Below, piece by piece: positions 41,676 to 54,346 of a DNA stretch of 64,000 nt. This DNA comes from Gracilariopsis chorda (Eukaryota > Rhodophyta > Florideophyceae > Gracilariales > Gracilariaceae). Every line of letters begins with the position of its first letter. Positions within the stretch are counted from its first letter, which is position 1. Below the pieces are notes generated by a model. That model searched no databases. It saw nothing but the letters and a program-made list of their open reading frames with translations, and was not told where the DNA came from. A program made the translations under genes and the position numbers. Where the stretch lies: NCBI GenBank assembly GCA_003194525.1, contig NBIV01000182.1, positions 1 to 64,000 on the forward strand. The letters are read 5' to 3'.

Positions 41676-44599
41676 AAGCTGAGTGTTGATCTTCGTTTGT
41701 GTATGAATTTCTAAGCTCGTGGGTTTAGGAACATACGTTTTCTGAAATTGATAGCCGTGCTGTTTCTGACTCATAGGTTTCTTGGGGTTCTTCGCTCAGG
41801 TTTGGAGTGTAGTTCCCATCGGAGGGGTCGTCATAAGTCTGCCTCTGAATCCTACGCATGCGGGAAAGCAGCATTGGGAGAGATTTTAGATGGTTATATC
41901 AAATAATGCATGATAGCCAGATGGGAGCAGGAAGTAAAAAAAGGATTTTCTAAGGAAGTGCAGAAGTAGATTATTTGAGAATACTGGGGATGTGAAGTGT
42001 CGCAACGTGTTTCCCGCGGCGCCATGGGTGGAGACGCCGATCTACATCGATCGCACTGCTTTGTGATTGCAATCTTTGTTCGTGTTGGGACCCGCCTACT
42101 TGTTTTCAATTTGTTTTCCCACACACTGTACCCATACAGCATCTATAACGCTACATCCAAGGTTGAGTATCCGCATTTTTGAGAACACGGATGAAGATTT
42201 TTTGTTTTGCCAAAGTGAACTTGGATTTTGAAGCGTGTCGCGAAACCGAAGGGTTCATATATCTTCGCTGTGATGGTAGTGTCAAGGAGCTATTCGACGA
42301 GACTGAAGACTCGGAAACGCCTTGTCATGACTACAGAAATAACGACAAGGAATATGAAGCGATGATGGACCTAAAACCTTAACTTTTCCCGTTGACTTCC
42401 TGATCAAAACTGCAAAGCGCGAGAAAAAACTTTCTACGGATGTAAACAAGTGCAAAACGAAAAAAGATGAAAAGGTATCTTGCTTCGCTGCAAGATATAA
42501 AGATGCAGTCGTCACGTATGTAAACGATACTTTACTGATACAGGAATTATTATCAAGACACTTTGCTCTGCTCATGTTACGGAACGCACGATGATCATCA
42601 GGTACAAAGGATTTTCAAGGACACGAAGAAGTTGATTTATTTGAGACGTTTGGGCGACGATTGTAGTGGAACCGCTTCTCCATCGTCCCTGATGTACTTT
42701 TCGAATCCGTTCTTCTGACTCCCGAGCATCAAGGATCGGCCGAAAGAAGATCGTTAGTTCCAGTCACCAAATATCATTGAATGCCCACCCTCCCATCCCA
42801 GGAGCAGCATGAAGTGCCTTTTCTTGTTGTCGGTAGCGGCATATGCCTTGCTACCAGATGGTCAGAGTTTATACTCTGTCATCACCCTGAACCCAAACCA
42901 CGTAAAGATCTTAGCAGTTCAAAGTTGAACAGTAATGAAATCGGTTATTGATGCTGGAGAATAAAAAAGTAGATACGATCATCCTATCCTTTCAACATTC
43001 CATCATAATGATAGAATGTTGGAAGGATTGATCTGTAGCCAAGCCCAGCTTAGATGAAGTGTAAAGGATGCAGAAAGATATCAAAAAGGTCACTGGTTCC
43101 AACACAGCAATGTTCACGACGACAGATACTGCCGCGTCATTGTCTCACATGCACGACAATGTAGAGTTTGAAAACGGCAGTATTGACAGACCATCTCCTC
43201 GATGTTGGGCAACCGAACTCCCACATTCCAAACAGATCACATTTGCTTTGTGAAGAGACACAAGAAAGAGAACGTGTGTCGTGGTTGTGGCGAAAGTGGT
43301 CATTGGTGCAAGGATGGAAAGGAATGTTCGGAAGAGTTCATGTCAAGAAGAAGGCAGGCACGCAGAATCAGAAGCAATGCTACAAGAATGTTTGAGGACC
43401 CACCGTCATCAGCAAAGAAGGAAGAAGTACCAACTCAACCATCAAGCATAAATATGTCCCTTTTTCCGCAATGAGGTCCAGTAAGCTCCCGTTTGATGTC
43501 TCATCCTCTTCTTAATCAAGGAGCACCAAATTCTACCAGTTCACTGGGGATTGCATTACAACTGAACCATCCAAAAACGCACTACGTCTACGGATGGGTG
43601 ATATTAGAGCCGATCCTAGGCCCATTGTTGGCAACTGGATGCTTGTGGTGAACGACATCAACGGAAACCGACATCCCTGCAATTTGATACAGTAGTGGAC
43701 ACATCATCCGTTATTGTTGGTCTTCACGTGAAGGGGTACTGCAACACGAAATAGAACGAAGCCCACAACCGTGGGAATGAAGCTTGTGGACAAGGAAGAG
43801 CAGATGTTTTATACGTATATTGCACAGGATGATGATCACAATGACCTCATACGTAGTGTAGAGCTGGGGCGGGGTGGCCATGGCATCCTGGCAGCTCGCT
43901 GACACTACACGTAGAGAGCATATACACATAGCATGTCAATCATTAGGTCGCTTCTAGAAATGGAAAAATTCTTCACATCGACAGGAACGTTATCAAGAAA
44001 ATGCATAGGTTCACGCATGCAACAGCATACGAAATGAAGTGGATCCTATAAGACGCAGGCTTAAGAATTTATCACACTCTTTCAAAAATTGTCGTATGCC
44101 TATAGCATAGAGGATAATGAAGGATTTTCATTTCCAAAACAAGGTACCCTTCGTATATGAAACTTCTATATGCTACCGTGCCTGCCGTTTTTTATAGTAC
44201 TAGAACTTTGTTATTTTTCTTGTCTTACAACTTTTTCTGATTTTCTTTTCCGTTTACTAGTTCAAAAGAAAATATTACATATTCCATGCTACTTCAATCG
44301 GAAAAAGTATCACATTTACTAAAAAGGGCTCAGAAACAAGTCAATAGTAAATTAAGCTTCGTGGATATATGTTTTGGTTACGTTTGGTATAAGAAGCCTG
44401 GTTTTTAAAAGGGGATTAACGCCGTAGAAAATCTCGTATCAAATCTCGGAGCCACGACTTACACGAACGCTACAAAATATTGCAAAACAAAACATTGTGT
44501 TTGCACCTTACGCAAAAATACCTTATGGTATAGTTCGTAGGATATGCATAATGCGGTACTACACAGATCACCCAGTTTAGAACATGAGCCAAGATTCCA
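41676..44599 (+). pseudogene. Retroelement-like relic (gag with zinc knuckle, protease trace)
   Basis: Heavily broken plus-strand reading. At 42,191-42,382 a short protein-like segment (AKVNLDFEACRETEGF) precedes many stops. At 43,280-43,340 CRGCGESGHW followed by KDGKEC resembles a CCHC zinc knuckle, though the last Cys is displaced. At 43,680-43,720 FDTVVDTSSVIVGL resembles an aspartic-protease active site, with DTS where active enzymes have DSG or DTG. The order knuckle then protease fits a gag-pol relic. No LTRs, reverse transcriptase or integrase are recognised, so the class is unclear. Confidence 0.35.
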
Positions 44600-45767
44600 T
44601 TGCACCTGTACGTGATGGTCCACCAAGAAAACTACTCAATTGGGCGTGCTCGTTCGCGTTTGTTACGGCGCAAAACGCTGTTTCTACTAGCTCTTAATTC
44701 CGAAGCCAAACGATTTTTGATGCTAGCACGTTGGCATCGAGTGCCAGCTGCAAAATTTGATCTTCAAAACCTTGAACTTCGATGCTACCGCATTCAACAT
44801 CAGAGTTTTAACCTTAACGATTTTTTTGAAAAACAGTGTCTGCATGACTACAGATTTCGCCACAACAATATTGGTAGAATTTATGTGGTTATAGGAAGGG
44901 ATCTGCGTCATACATACATCGCAATTGCTACTATTGCGACTCAATTACGGCCTGTTTTATTGTCTTGAAACGATTGTCTTCTCCTCATATATTATATGAT
45001 ATGGAGATACTATTTGAAATGAGCTTCACACACATCAGTGAAGTATTCTAGGAAGCAGTTTAGCGATTTGTGAACCTAAACGATAGACTGGTAACCACTT
45101 TGCAGCAGCAGCTTTTGACATCTCGTGCGGCAGTATACGCAGAAGCAACTCAAGGACTTGCAGCCCCTCTAAAAAAATGTGTAGAGTTCATTGACTGCAG
45201 AAAGGTAAGTACATGTCGCCCAGAAGGAGAGGGGAGCAACCAAAGATCTCGTTTTTCTGGGTATATTCGGCAGCATTGTTTGAATTATCAGACCATTTCT
45301 AACCCTCATGGCCTGATTTTTCATATGTTTGGCTCTGAGGTGGGACGCCGAAACAATCTTCCACTCCTGAGAAGAAGCGGGATGGAAGCCGTTATGGAAA
45401 GGTGTGTGATTGTGAATGGATTGCAGTACTATATTTACGGGGATCGTGCGTACGTGTTGCGACCATAGTTACAGACTTCTTTTCAGAGAAGTTGCGCTAC
45501 TGCCATACAACTTGAGTACAACTGTACAACTGTTCAATGAATGCTATTCGAACTGCAGTGGAATGGAACTACAAATATCTAAAACAAATGTGGGTTTGGA
45601 ACGGTTTCTCACGTCTGCTTTGCGTTCGCCGATTTCCGGTCGCTCTTTTGTATATTTTTTCCACATTGCTGCTGAACTTCAAGACCTGTATTGAAAAAGA
45701 AGGACAGGCTAGCCAGTATTTTGATTGTGAGGCACCGGAGTTTGAGTTGTATTGCAATATATGATCA
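44600..45767 (+). pseudogene. PIF/Harbinger-type (DDE_4) transposase relic
   Basis: Plus-strand protein homology across frames. N-terminal FFEKQCLHDYRFRHNNIGRIY (44,824-44,885) matches the helix before the catalytic core. 45,070-45,468 carries FIDCRK with catalytic Asp at 45,193-45,195, SGYIRQHCLNYQTI, GLIFHMFGSEVGRRNN and IYGDRAYVLRP with the second Asp at 45,442-45,444. After frameshifts, 45,537-45,764 gives NAIRTAVEWNYKYLKQMW with the third acidic residue, Glu, at 45,561-45,563. Two TAG stops (near 45,049 and 45,061) and at least two frameshifts inactivate it. The length implied (about 380 aa) is normal for the family. Terminal inverted repeats were not found by eye. Confidence 0.72.
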
Positions 45768-45851
45768 TATAAATACACACCAATATATCGCAGATATGAT
45801 ATTTTGTTTGGCAGTCGACGAAGGAAGCTGTCAATAAGAATGCTACCACCG

Positions 45852-45856
45852 CATCC
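45852..45856. repeat. Target-site duplication CATCC, left
   Basis: Identical to 57,246-57,250 immediately after the 3' LTR. A 5-bp duplication is the usual size for Ty3/gypsy integrases. It fixes the element edges. Confidence 0.85.
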
Positions 45857-46689
45857 TGAAGTGCAACGCCCTCAGGGAGGGATTCCTGGTACTTGATCGT
45901 TGTCCCGATATTATCGGTTGTGTAGTGTGTATATGAACTATGCCCCACAATGGTGGGTATGGACACGTAGGAAACGGTTTTGGGTCAATTGGCGGTTGGC
46001 CAGAGTAGTGGATGTTGCCACAAAATGTGAAGTATTTTAGTTGATTTTATTTATTATTTTCACACCCATTTCTGGGAAGCTAGTACTTAGTGCGACGGCG
46101 CACTGCCGTCGCACCAGTAAACCTTCCCCAACAAGGGACCCCAACCTGGCGAATTGTCTCTAGTTGTTACCGCTTGCGCGCGTTCTCAACTTCTCCTTGG
46201 AGGGAAACGCCGTGAACCACGGGACATCTAACCCCCTTGCACATCAAAAGAGGCCCATCCTCGGGAATATAATGGTTCCAATCACATTGGTGTTTCGCCC
46301 TGTATAGGGAGTCCTGTCCACCGGCATTGCCGTATTTGTTTGTCGCTCTCGCGACTTACCTTTGCCCACTCGTCCTCCTTTCCCTTCACTCTCCTCCTTT
46401 ACCCCTTTCAGGGTAGTACATCCCGCTACCCGCGGCCCTTCCTGTGTGCACCCACTCAAACTTCCCCACTTACGTGGAAGCATACCTCTACTGAGGATCA
46501 CACCCCGCTCATGCGGATACTGATTCTTCGCATTCACCTCCCTGCGCAAGTCGCGACAGGTGTCCCTGGTCTTACAAACCGGCTTCGCCGTGACACCTCT
46601 GGGAGGGCTCTACTCAACTGGGTTCACTTCGTGAGAGGAAGATCACGAACGTCTTTCGGTGTTTTTCCCCTTTGGGGCATTGCACCACA
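45857..46689 (+). repeat. 5' LTR, 833 bp
   Basis: Starts TGAAGTGCAACG and ends ATTGCACCACA. It aligns without gaps to 56,413-57,245. It contains a perfect hairpin GTGCGACGGC / GCCGTCGCAC at 46,090-46,114. Short open frames on both strands inside it are repeated exactly in the 3' LTR and are not genes. Transcription should start here. Confidence 0.93.
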
Positions 46690-46692
46690 AAG

Positions 46693-46710
46693 TGGTCTCT
46701 CGACCTAGAA
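46693..46710 (+). other. Primer-binding site candidate
   Basis: TGGTCTCTCGACCTAGAA begins 3 bases after the LTR. TGG is the complement of a tRNA CCA end, and the next bases fit an acceptor stem followed by a T-stem. Which tRNA is used cannot be told without the tRNA set of the genome. Confidence 0.55.
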
Positions 46711-46794
46711 TCGGTTTTTGGTTTCCCTCTTACGAGGTTTGTTTTCATTCACCGGAAGTTCCGTGATCGTTTCCCGTCGTAACGGTATTTTCTC

Positions 46795-48965
46795 ATGTCG
46801 AGAAATCCCTCCGATGCGAAGCCAGTGGTTACGCGTAGTCGCTCCCGCGACAACGCGGACACTTCCGAAGTTCGGTTCGTACCCCGTATCCCTATACGGA
46901 CAAGTTCCAGCCGTGCTGGCGCCGCTTCGTTGCAGAATGATACCCCCGACCGGGAACCCCGGAACCTCCTTTTGCCCTCGTTATCACCCCTGCAGGGGAA
47001 TGCAGCATCGACTCCGGCTGCTGCCGCAGTGCCCCAGGCACCCCGGCCTGCTCCTGCTGTCGCGGCTTCAAGCCCCCTTGGAACGGGCGATAACACCCCC
47101 CAGGGGACTTCGCTGGAATCCCAGGTCCGCGCTCTGTGGACCGCCCATGACACCCTTGTAAGGGAACTAAAATCCCTCCAAGAGGTGTTCTTGGCAACCC
47201 CCTTAAAGGAGGTTGCCGAGGAACTCCGTATTTTACGGTCTGACGTCAACTCCGTGTTGGAGAGTTTGGGGCAACGCGCCACCTTCATCGAAGGAGTTGA
47301 AGCCCGATTTGATCGGATTGGTGCCCACCTGGAGACGCTGGAGCAGTTCGTCCTCATGGACAAACCATCCCCGGATGACCCAGTAAACGAGGCATCGCAC
47401 AACGACCAGCTTGCTGGGAAGAAGGAACGCCATCATCGACGGAAACACCGCCGAAAATATTCGGACTCTGATTCTGGACATCGTCGGACTCATCCCGAAA
47501 CCATTCGGTTAGCTCGAGCTCCTCGGACTCCGACTCGGAGGACGAGAAGCGAGGCTACTCCTCCCGCTCGAAGCGGTCATCGGCCACTGAATGTGTGATC
47601 CGCGCCTGCCAGAAAGGGAGAAGACACCCCGGTCTACGGGAATTGAAACCGACGAACCCGGATTAATGGAAGTTTTTATCATACCGGTACTACCGGCTCG
47701 AAGATTAGTCACTTGGACGTACGCCCCGTGGTACGGGAAAGGTGCGAGAATGCATTAAGCGAATGCAGCTCTCGCTCCGCAACCAGTATTTTACTGGAGA
47801 GGACCCGGTCCTAGTACTGGATTTCTTATCCCGCTTTGTAGCAGAGGCCGATATCATCGGTATGAATGAGAAACAAGCCTATTTTGCTTTACCGTTTTTC
47901 TTACGGGGAGTGGCGGAGGACCAATACATCTCTGTCAGAGGATCATCTCGCGCATCCGAGGGAGGAGTTACATGTTGGCCGCAGGCTGTGCAGTATCTAC
48001 TGCGCTCCTACGCCACAAAAACCGCTATTCAGCAGGCTATCCTCGCTTTGCGAGATACACGCCAGCGTGCTGGAGAGACCGAGACCGACTACTCGGTGCG
48101 CCTTAACAAGGCTTTTCACAGATGTGGTAACGTATACCCCGCTGGGGAGCGCAGTACCATGTTCATTGATGGTCTTGACCCGGCAATCTGGAGTTTAGTT
48201 ACCCGTTATCGGGAGGACAAGCGGAGGATCACCTACCTCGAGCTGGTCCAACACGCCCGAGCGGAAGGGGATGCACTTCGTGCAAGAACTCCGAACAATC
48301 GGTCTAAATCCGCCAAGGCGTTGTTGCTGGAAAGCGAAGCTTCCTCACTCCCGCTCACCGCGGATGGGAACCCTGGAAAGGGATTTGATACCGTGCATTT
48401 AGTGCAGGAGGATGGTGTGTCGATACCCACCAGTGATTTGCCGTCAACGACGGAGATGACCCGTGATACGGGAACGGAAGACCCCGTTTTGTACAGTGGT
48501 AACAGTCGGGTTCAACCTCAACGACTCCCGTTTTCAAACGGTCAATGTTATCAACGGCCTGGATGGACTGACACCCGCCCTGCGGTTCGCTTCTCCGATA
48601 CTCGGAATAACAATCCACCTGTCGCGGTATGGGCTCTCATTTGCCACCTTTGCTATGCCCATGGCCATACCTCGCCTCAGTGTATCTGCTCATTGAAGGA
48701 TATGGCCAAGGTGGTGGCAAACTACGAGGCCCTCACTCCTGAAGAGAAACGTTCCGTCCCGACGGCTTCCTACCTCCGTGCAAAAACAGACTTTTCCCAC
48801 GCCCTACCACAGACCCCGCGTGCGCGGCAAGCTTCATACACCCCGATTCGGGAGATCACGCAACCATCCGTTGCAACCCCTGCTTATGCGGATAGAAACC
48901 CCCGTCAAAGGGATGAAGCACTCATTGTCGAGGAACCCAACCCACCGCCGAAGGCAGAAAACTAA
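46795..48965 (+). pseudogene. gag: gag of the Ty3/gypsy element (frameshifted)
   Basis: Frame 46,795-47,598 starts at an ATG (MSRNPSDAKPVVTRSRSR). It is Pro/Ala-rich, then has a probable coiled coil (LRILRSDVNSVLESLGQR) and a basic His/Arg tract. Near 47,480 the Ser/Asp-rich reading passes into another phase, where TAA (near 47,665) and TAG (near 47,707) occur before the long open part 47,742-48,965. That part holds the capsid-like core (ALPFFLRGVAEDQYI, YLLRSYATKTAIQQAI) and one CCHC zinc knuckle, CHLCYAHGHTSPQC, at about 48,640-48,685. Gag packages element RNA into virus-like particles. A double reading (two proteins) is possible for the first part, but a broken single gene is simpler. Confidence 0.8.
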
Positions 48966-48982
48966 CTGAGGTAGTCTCCCCT

Positions 48983-51900
48983 TTGGGAGTGGCGTCCTCA
49001 GACAAGAGGCTGTTGGCGCCCGAGGCGTCCTCGCCTCGCTCCCCAGTGAAAGTCCTCTCGAGAAATAACACCGCTAACGCGGACTCTGCGCACCTCGGTG
49101 TGTTGCGTCGCCCGTGGATACGGTGTAAAAATCCCCGGATTCCCGGTAGAGTCTTTGTCTTGGCCAAGCGCAATTACAAGGTCTATACCGACCTTGGCCT
49201 TGATCCCCAGTTTATGGTGAGATTTCTCACCGTCCTGGATACAGGTGCAGGCCCCAACGTTTTTGTGGAATCATTGTTACCCCCGCTTGTGCGGTCTCGT
49301 ATCCGCTCTGACGCGGTCCCCGACATTTCGGATGCGAACAACAATTCGTTACAAGCGGTGGGCACAGTGGACCTCATCGTGAGACTTGGTACCTCTGTGG
49401 TGAAGTTGGACTTCATCGTTTGCCGTTCATTGGCAGCACCAGTCATACTGGGATGTGATTACTGCGACAGATTTGTCGACGCAATCAGGCCCCGCCTCAG
49501 GCGTGCAGAACTTACCGACGAATCGTCGGTTCCGATTGTTTGCCGCCCGCTAAAGCGGTCCTCTCCGAAACAAGTTCCGCTCCCTGCTGCGCAGGAACCA
49601 CCGCCCACGTCCCGCGAGTCCACTAAGCTCCGCGTCGCTGCCTCGGTTTCTATACCACTTGAGTCCCAAGTCTGGGTGCAGGTAAATTCCCGTCAACACG
49701 GTCTTCGGGTTATAAAACCCCTGGCCTCGTTGTACGAGAAATCCCAGCTGGCGCTGGCTTATGGAATGGTTTCCATTTCCCCGTATGTTCCTTTCCGGAT
49801 ATTGGTTGCCAACCTTGGCAAACACCCCCAGTATCTGGTAAAACACCAAGTAATTGGGAGTGTATCCCCCCATTCTATGGGAATGCTGCCAAGGAAGATG
49901 ACAGCCGCCGATGTACTCGGAGATACCACCTCTTCTGAAGAGTTTGCCCCGCCGTCCGAAGACGTCAAGTCTAAGGAGGGGGAGGAAACCGCTACTTCAG
50001 CGTCGAACACACCGAGTAACTCGGAATTGCAAACCACACCGGTTCCACAGGACAATGCTCCATCGAGCAACGACCGGATTGATCCGGAAAAGGCACTTGA
50101 AGCGCTGGACTTCAGCCATGTGCCAGAGTCGCACCGCGACAAACTCCGTACAATGTTACGGGAATTCACCACAATGTGGGATGGCTCGCTTGGCGAGATT
50201 AATGCAACGGAACACCGGATCGATTTAATCCCCGGTGCGCGACCGGTTGCGCAACCCGCTTACAGGGCAGGTCCGAAAGCTCGGGAAGAGAAGCAGTCCC
50301 AAGTGGACAAGTTGCTCTGCGCAGGTGTGATTGAGCCCGCTCAATCACCCTGGGCATCCCCAGTTGTACTGGCTTTGAAGGCCGACGGAAGCTCGAGGTT
50401 CTGTGTCGACTACCGCCAGCTCAATGCCGTGACTGTTAGGGACCGTACCCTATCCCTCGTATGGAAGAGTGTATTGACTCCCTCGGAGACGCCACGGTGT
50501 TCACGATTCTAGATGCCAATTGGGGATATTGGCATGTACCTGTCAGACAGGAGGATCGCGACAAAACCGCATTCACCTGCCACGCAGGAACGTACCGCTT
50601 CAAGCGGATGCCATTTTGGTTAAACAACGCCCCCGTCATCTTTCAGCGTCCAGTAGATATTCTACTCAACCACTTTAAGTGGCGGAGTTGTCTGGTCTAC
50701 CTCGATGATATTATCATCTTCTCCAACTCGTCGGACGACCATCTCACTCACGTCCGAGACGTGCTGACCGTACTCCGCGATGCGGGAATTACCCTCAAGT
50801 TGAGGAAATGCGAGTTTTTCACAGATACTGTGAAGTATCTGGATCACATTATCCGTCCTGGACGGTTAGCGATCGAGAAAGCTCGAGTCAGATCCCTTGT
50901 TGAGGCGAAAGAGCCCCGTACTCAAACGGAACTGCGCTCCTTTCTGGGGCTGGTCAACGTCTATCGACGGTTTATCCCGAACTTTTCGGATACCGCGGCA
51001 CCCCTGAACGCGTTGTTGCGAAAGGGGAACCCCCCAAAACTGGGAATATTTACGCCCGAGCAATCGGAAGCCTTTAACTTCTTGAAGGAGGCTGTCACAT
51101 CAGCACCAATCCTACATCTCCCAAAACTTGGGTTGCCATACTCAGTACATACGGACTCGAGCGACTACCAAGTCGGGTGTGCTCTTTTTCAAACCACCCC
51201 CGAGGGAGAACGACACCCAATTGGTTATTGGTCTCGCTCGCTCAATGTTCATGAGCGGAACTACTCCGTATCGGAGAAAGAGTGCCTCGCCGTCGTATGG
51301 GCGATGACTACTCTGCGCCCCTACCTTATGGGAGTTCACTTCACCGTGTACACGGATCATTCCTCACTGAGGTGGTTAATGAATATCCCCGACCCGTCCG
51401 GACGCCTCATGCGCTGGAGACTCTGCCTCGTGGAATATGACTTTCAAGTCATTTATAAAAAGGGCGCGCAGAACAACCAAGCCGACGCCTTGTCGCATTT
51501 ACCCACAAGTAGGGAAGAACTCCCAACAGAGGATGATGAAGTCCCATGTTTCATGGCCATAGACCCGAATGATCCGGAATGTGCCGTCGAGGCTGGGCCA
51601 GAAAACTGGGACGAGGATGCTGACTTTGACGAACTACTCGCATCGCGAGATGAATCTGAGAACCCGTTACTGGGAAACTTTGTACCTGTATCACCGGAAG
51701 AAATGATCCGAGAACAATTCGGCGACCCATTCTGTACGAGGGTTCGTGCCCGTATCAACGGTGGTGAAGATCTCCCTTTCGGGGTAAACGACAAAGGCTA
51801 CCTCGTAAGGAAGGTCGAAGCCCACCCACAGATTGTGGTACCTCATTCTCTGCGGTTGCGGGTGTTACATCTATCACACTACGGCCCCATTGGAGGTCAC

Positions 51901-53115
51901 CCAGGTGGGAGGAAACTCTACCTAACCCTGCGAAGGGATTTCTATTGGCCCGCCATGGCGGTGGATTGCTACGCAACCGTGCGGTTTTGTAGCAAATGCG
52001 CGAAGAATCGCGTGAAACTCCGCAAAAATGCGAAGAAGATGAAACTATTCCCCGCAAGGGCGCCGCTCGAGTTTATCGCGATCGATATTCTCGGACCACT
52101 ACTCACCACGAAACGTGGAAACAAGTTTCTACTTGTCATTACCGACCACTTTTCTAAGCTGGTACGGACTGTCCCTCTTCGGAGGATAACCGCTCTCACG
52201 GTGGCCCAGGCTCTGGTGACGCAATGGATTTTCGTCTACGGTCCCCCTGTGGAGGTGCTCTCCGATAACGGGAAGCAGTTCGCGAGCAAAGTCTTTCAGG
52301 ATGTTTGTCGCATCCTGGATGTCAAGAACTTGTTCACGACTACCTACGACCCCCATTGTAATGGGCAGGTTGAACGGTTTAACCGGACGTTACTCGCGGC
52401 GTTACGTTCCTACGTCGCAGACCACTCAAAGAACTGGGACATGTACGCTGATGCGGTAACCTACGCCTACAATATGCAGGTACACCGGACTACCGGAGTT
52501 TCGCCATTCGAGTTGGTTCTATCTTGAACACCCCCGCCTGTGGCGCCGGAACCCCAAGCTACCTTGGACAATTTCCCATCAGTGGGTATCTACCAGCAGC
52601 AATGGAAGCAATGGCTTTCCAAGCTGCTCTCCGCTGCGCGGAGGTCTATGGCACGGGCCCAAGCCGCTTACAAGCGGGATTTTGATGCTTGCTTGCGAGG
52701 GAAACCGTCCCCGATTCGGGCGAATAACTACGTCTTGATCAGGAAGGAGTACTACAACCCGGAACGAAAGGAGCGCCATAAACTCTCGCCTGTGGCGGAT
52801 GGACCATTCAAGGTCATCTCTGTAAACACCAACACTGTCGTGGTAGAGATGGGCGACACGCACGAACGGATCTCCCGTGATCGTGTTGTCCTTGCCCCTC
52901 CTCCCTCGTCAGAGGTAGTCCTGGATCCAGGCAACCCCGTGTCTACGGACTCTGCAACACCGGAATCATCCGGGAGTACTAGGCCTACGGTACTACCACA
53001 CCCCAGCCGGGGACTCTCAGTCCTACCGACCCTGTCAGACTCACCGGCTCAGCCGGGTAATCCGGGCCTCTCAGCGCCCGCCCCTACCATGTCCGCCCCC
53101 CTGGCGCGAATTTAA
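48983..53115 (+). pseudogene. pol: pol of the Ty3/gypsy element: protease, RT, RNase H, integrase
   Basis: Pol starts in the -1 phase relative to the gag end and is open back past it, so gag-pol fusion by frameshifting is plausible. Protease: VLDTGAGPNVFV (DTGA at 49,238-49,249). Reverse transcriptase: CVDYRQLNAVTV, FKRMPFWLNNAP, YLDDIIIFS (50,698 on). RNase H: HTDSSDYQVGCALF and YTDHSSLRWL. Integrase: H-H-C-C zinc region around 51,865-52,000 (HYGPIGGHPGG, CSKCAKN), then the catalytic residues in DILGPLL, SDNGKQFASK and GQVERFNRTL. The C-terminal part (52,540-53,115) has the GPF-type module (GPFKVISVNTNTVVV). Defects: a one-base frameshift near 50,446 between two RT blocks, and TGA at 52,525-52,527 inside integrase. 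All catalytic motifs are otherwise present. Confidence 0.93.
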
Positions 53116-54180
53116 ACCCGCCAGGCGAAGAATGTTATCCCTTATCCCGCCACTTCGTCTAAGGAGGGGGAGCAGAACACTCGTTTTCGAGGAACGCTAT
53201 CGCCGTTGCAACGGGAAACACGGAACATATGGAACACTGACCATGGAGCACGGAGTATGTCACACGACACTAATCCCCCGTTCTCGGGCAGTGCTGCGCA
53301 ACAAGAACTACACGCGCAGGCCCCGCAAAAGCGGCACTTATACCGTGCTACACGGGAAGTTGAAGCGCAACTACCGCACACCCCTGTCAGGGAAACAGGC
53401 AGCCAAGCCGCAGTCGAAGCTTCATGCCCTGGCGCGCAAGCGCCGGGAACGCCTCCCATCGTCGACGGAATGGAAGCCCCAACTCCAAGGAATAATTTGC
53501 GCCAACCCCCGCAACGCTGCGGCGAAGAACCGAGGAACTCCGGAAAAACGCGCGCCATCGCACGCTCAAAACCGGTCGTACCGGACGCTGCCCCTCTTCA
53601 TGGAGACAGTGCACCGCGCTTAGCGGCAATTCCCCTGAAAAGGGTGTCATCGGCACCTGCCCGGCACCACCCAAAGGGGAATTTTGACCAAAATACGGGT
53701 GTACCGGGGTTAGCCCCAGGCAACCCGTCAGTAGCCAGGGACACCACGGCGTCTCCGGAACGTATGGTGCAGAGCGCTCGTGCACCTGGCAGGGAGGCGG
53801 AACGCTTACCAATCACCGTGTCGCACGGAACCCCACAGGGGATGTCACAAACGCCGTTCCCGCATACGCGGCAAAAGACCCCGCAAGCTCGCGGTTTGCG
53901 AAGAAGACCGCACTCGCGCAGTTCAAGTCCGCCACCGACTGGCGGTTCGCCCGGCCTACCGTGAAAACGGGAACAACAACGCCCCTCTGTGGAATGACTT
54001 GCCGGTGAAAACCGTGACGCCACACACCCTCTTGAGGGATATTTTCCCGCATGAGCAGCGGCCACTAGGACAGCGCACGGCAACACCGGAGATATCGCGG
54101 ACAACGCGGATGGGGGGCAACATACCGCACAGCGGGCAACCCTCGCAAGGGAATACAACCACCACCCGGCACGGCCGGCA
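53116..54180 (+). pseudogene. Proline-rich linker region between integrase and chromodomain
   Basis: Two overlapping plus-strand frames are open here: 53,132-53,623 and 53,206-53,964. The second is in the integrase phase and rich in Pro/Gln/Arg (ELHAQAPQKRHLY, SSSPPPTGGSPGLP). It follows a TAA at 53,113-53,115. The chromodomain lies in the phase of 53,780-54,229, so at least one shift is needed to reach it. It is probably a low-complexity tether, unusually long for a chromovirus integrase. Confidence 0.5.
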
Positions 54181-54184
54181 GGTC

Positions 54185-54346
54185 TACGAGCGAGAGTTCG
54201 TAGTAGACCGACTTGTCGGACACACCTAGAACCAGGATGGTATTCTACAATACCGCATCCGCTGGTACGGGTATGACCTCAGTGGGGATACGTGGGAGCC
54301 AATTGAACACCTCCCACGATCGCAGGTCGTGCGATACCACCGTCAA
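54185..54346 (+). pseudogene. Chromodomain (interrupted by TAG)
   Basis: YEREFVVDRLVGHT, then TAG at 54,227-54,229, then NQDGILQYRIRWYGYD, LSGDTWEPIEHLPRSQ and VVRYHRQ. This matches the chromodomain consensus with its aromatic residues (Tyr, Trp/Tyr in RIRWYGYD, TWEP). In chromoviruses this domain is fused to the integrase end and steers insertion to marked chromatin. Here it is about 1 kb beyond the integrase core, out of phase and broken. Confidence 0.85.

Noticed and set aside
46244-46708. Open frames on both strands inside the LTR.
   Set aside because: Both LTRs carry them because the LTRs are repeats. They have no motif and cross LTR control sequence.
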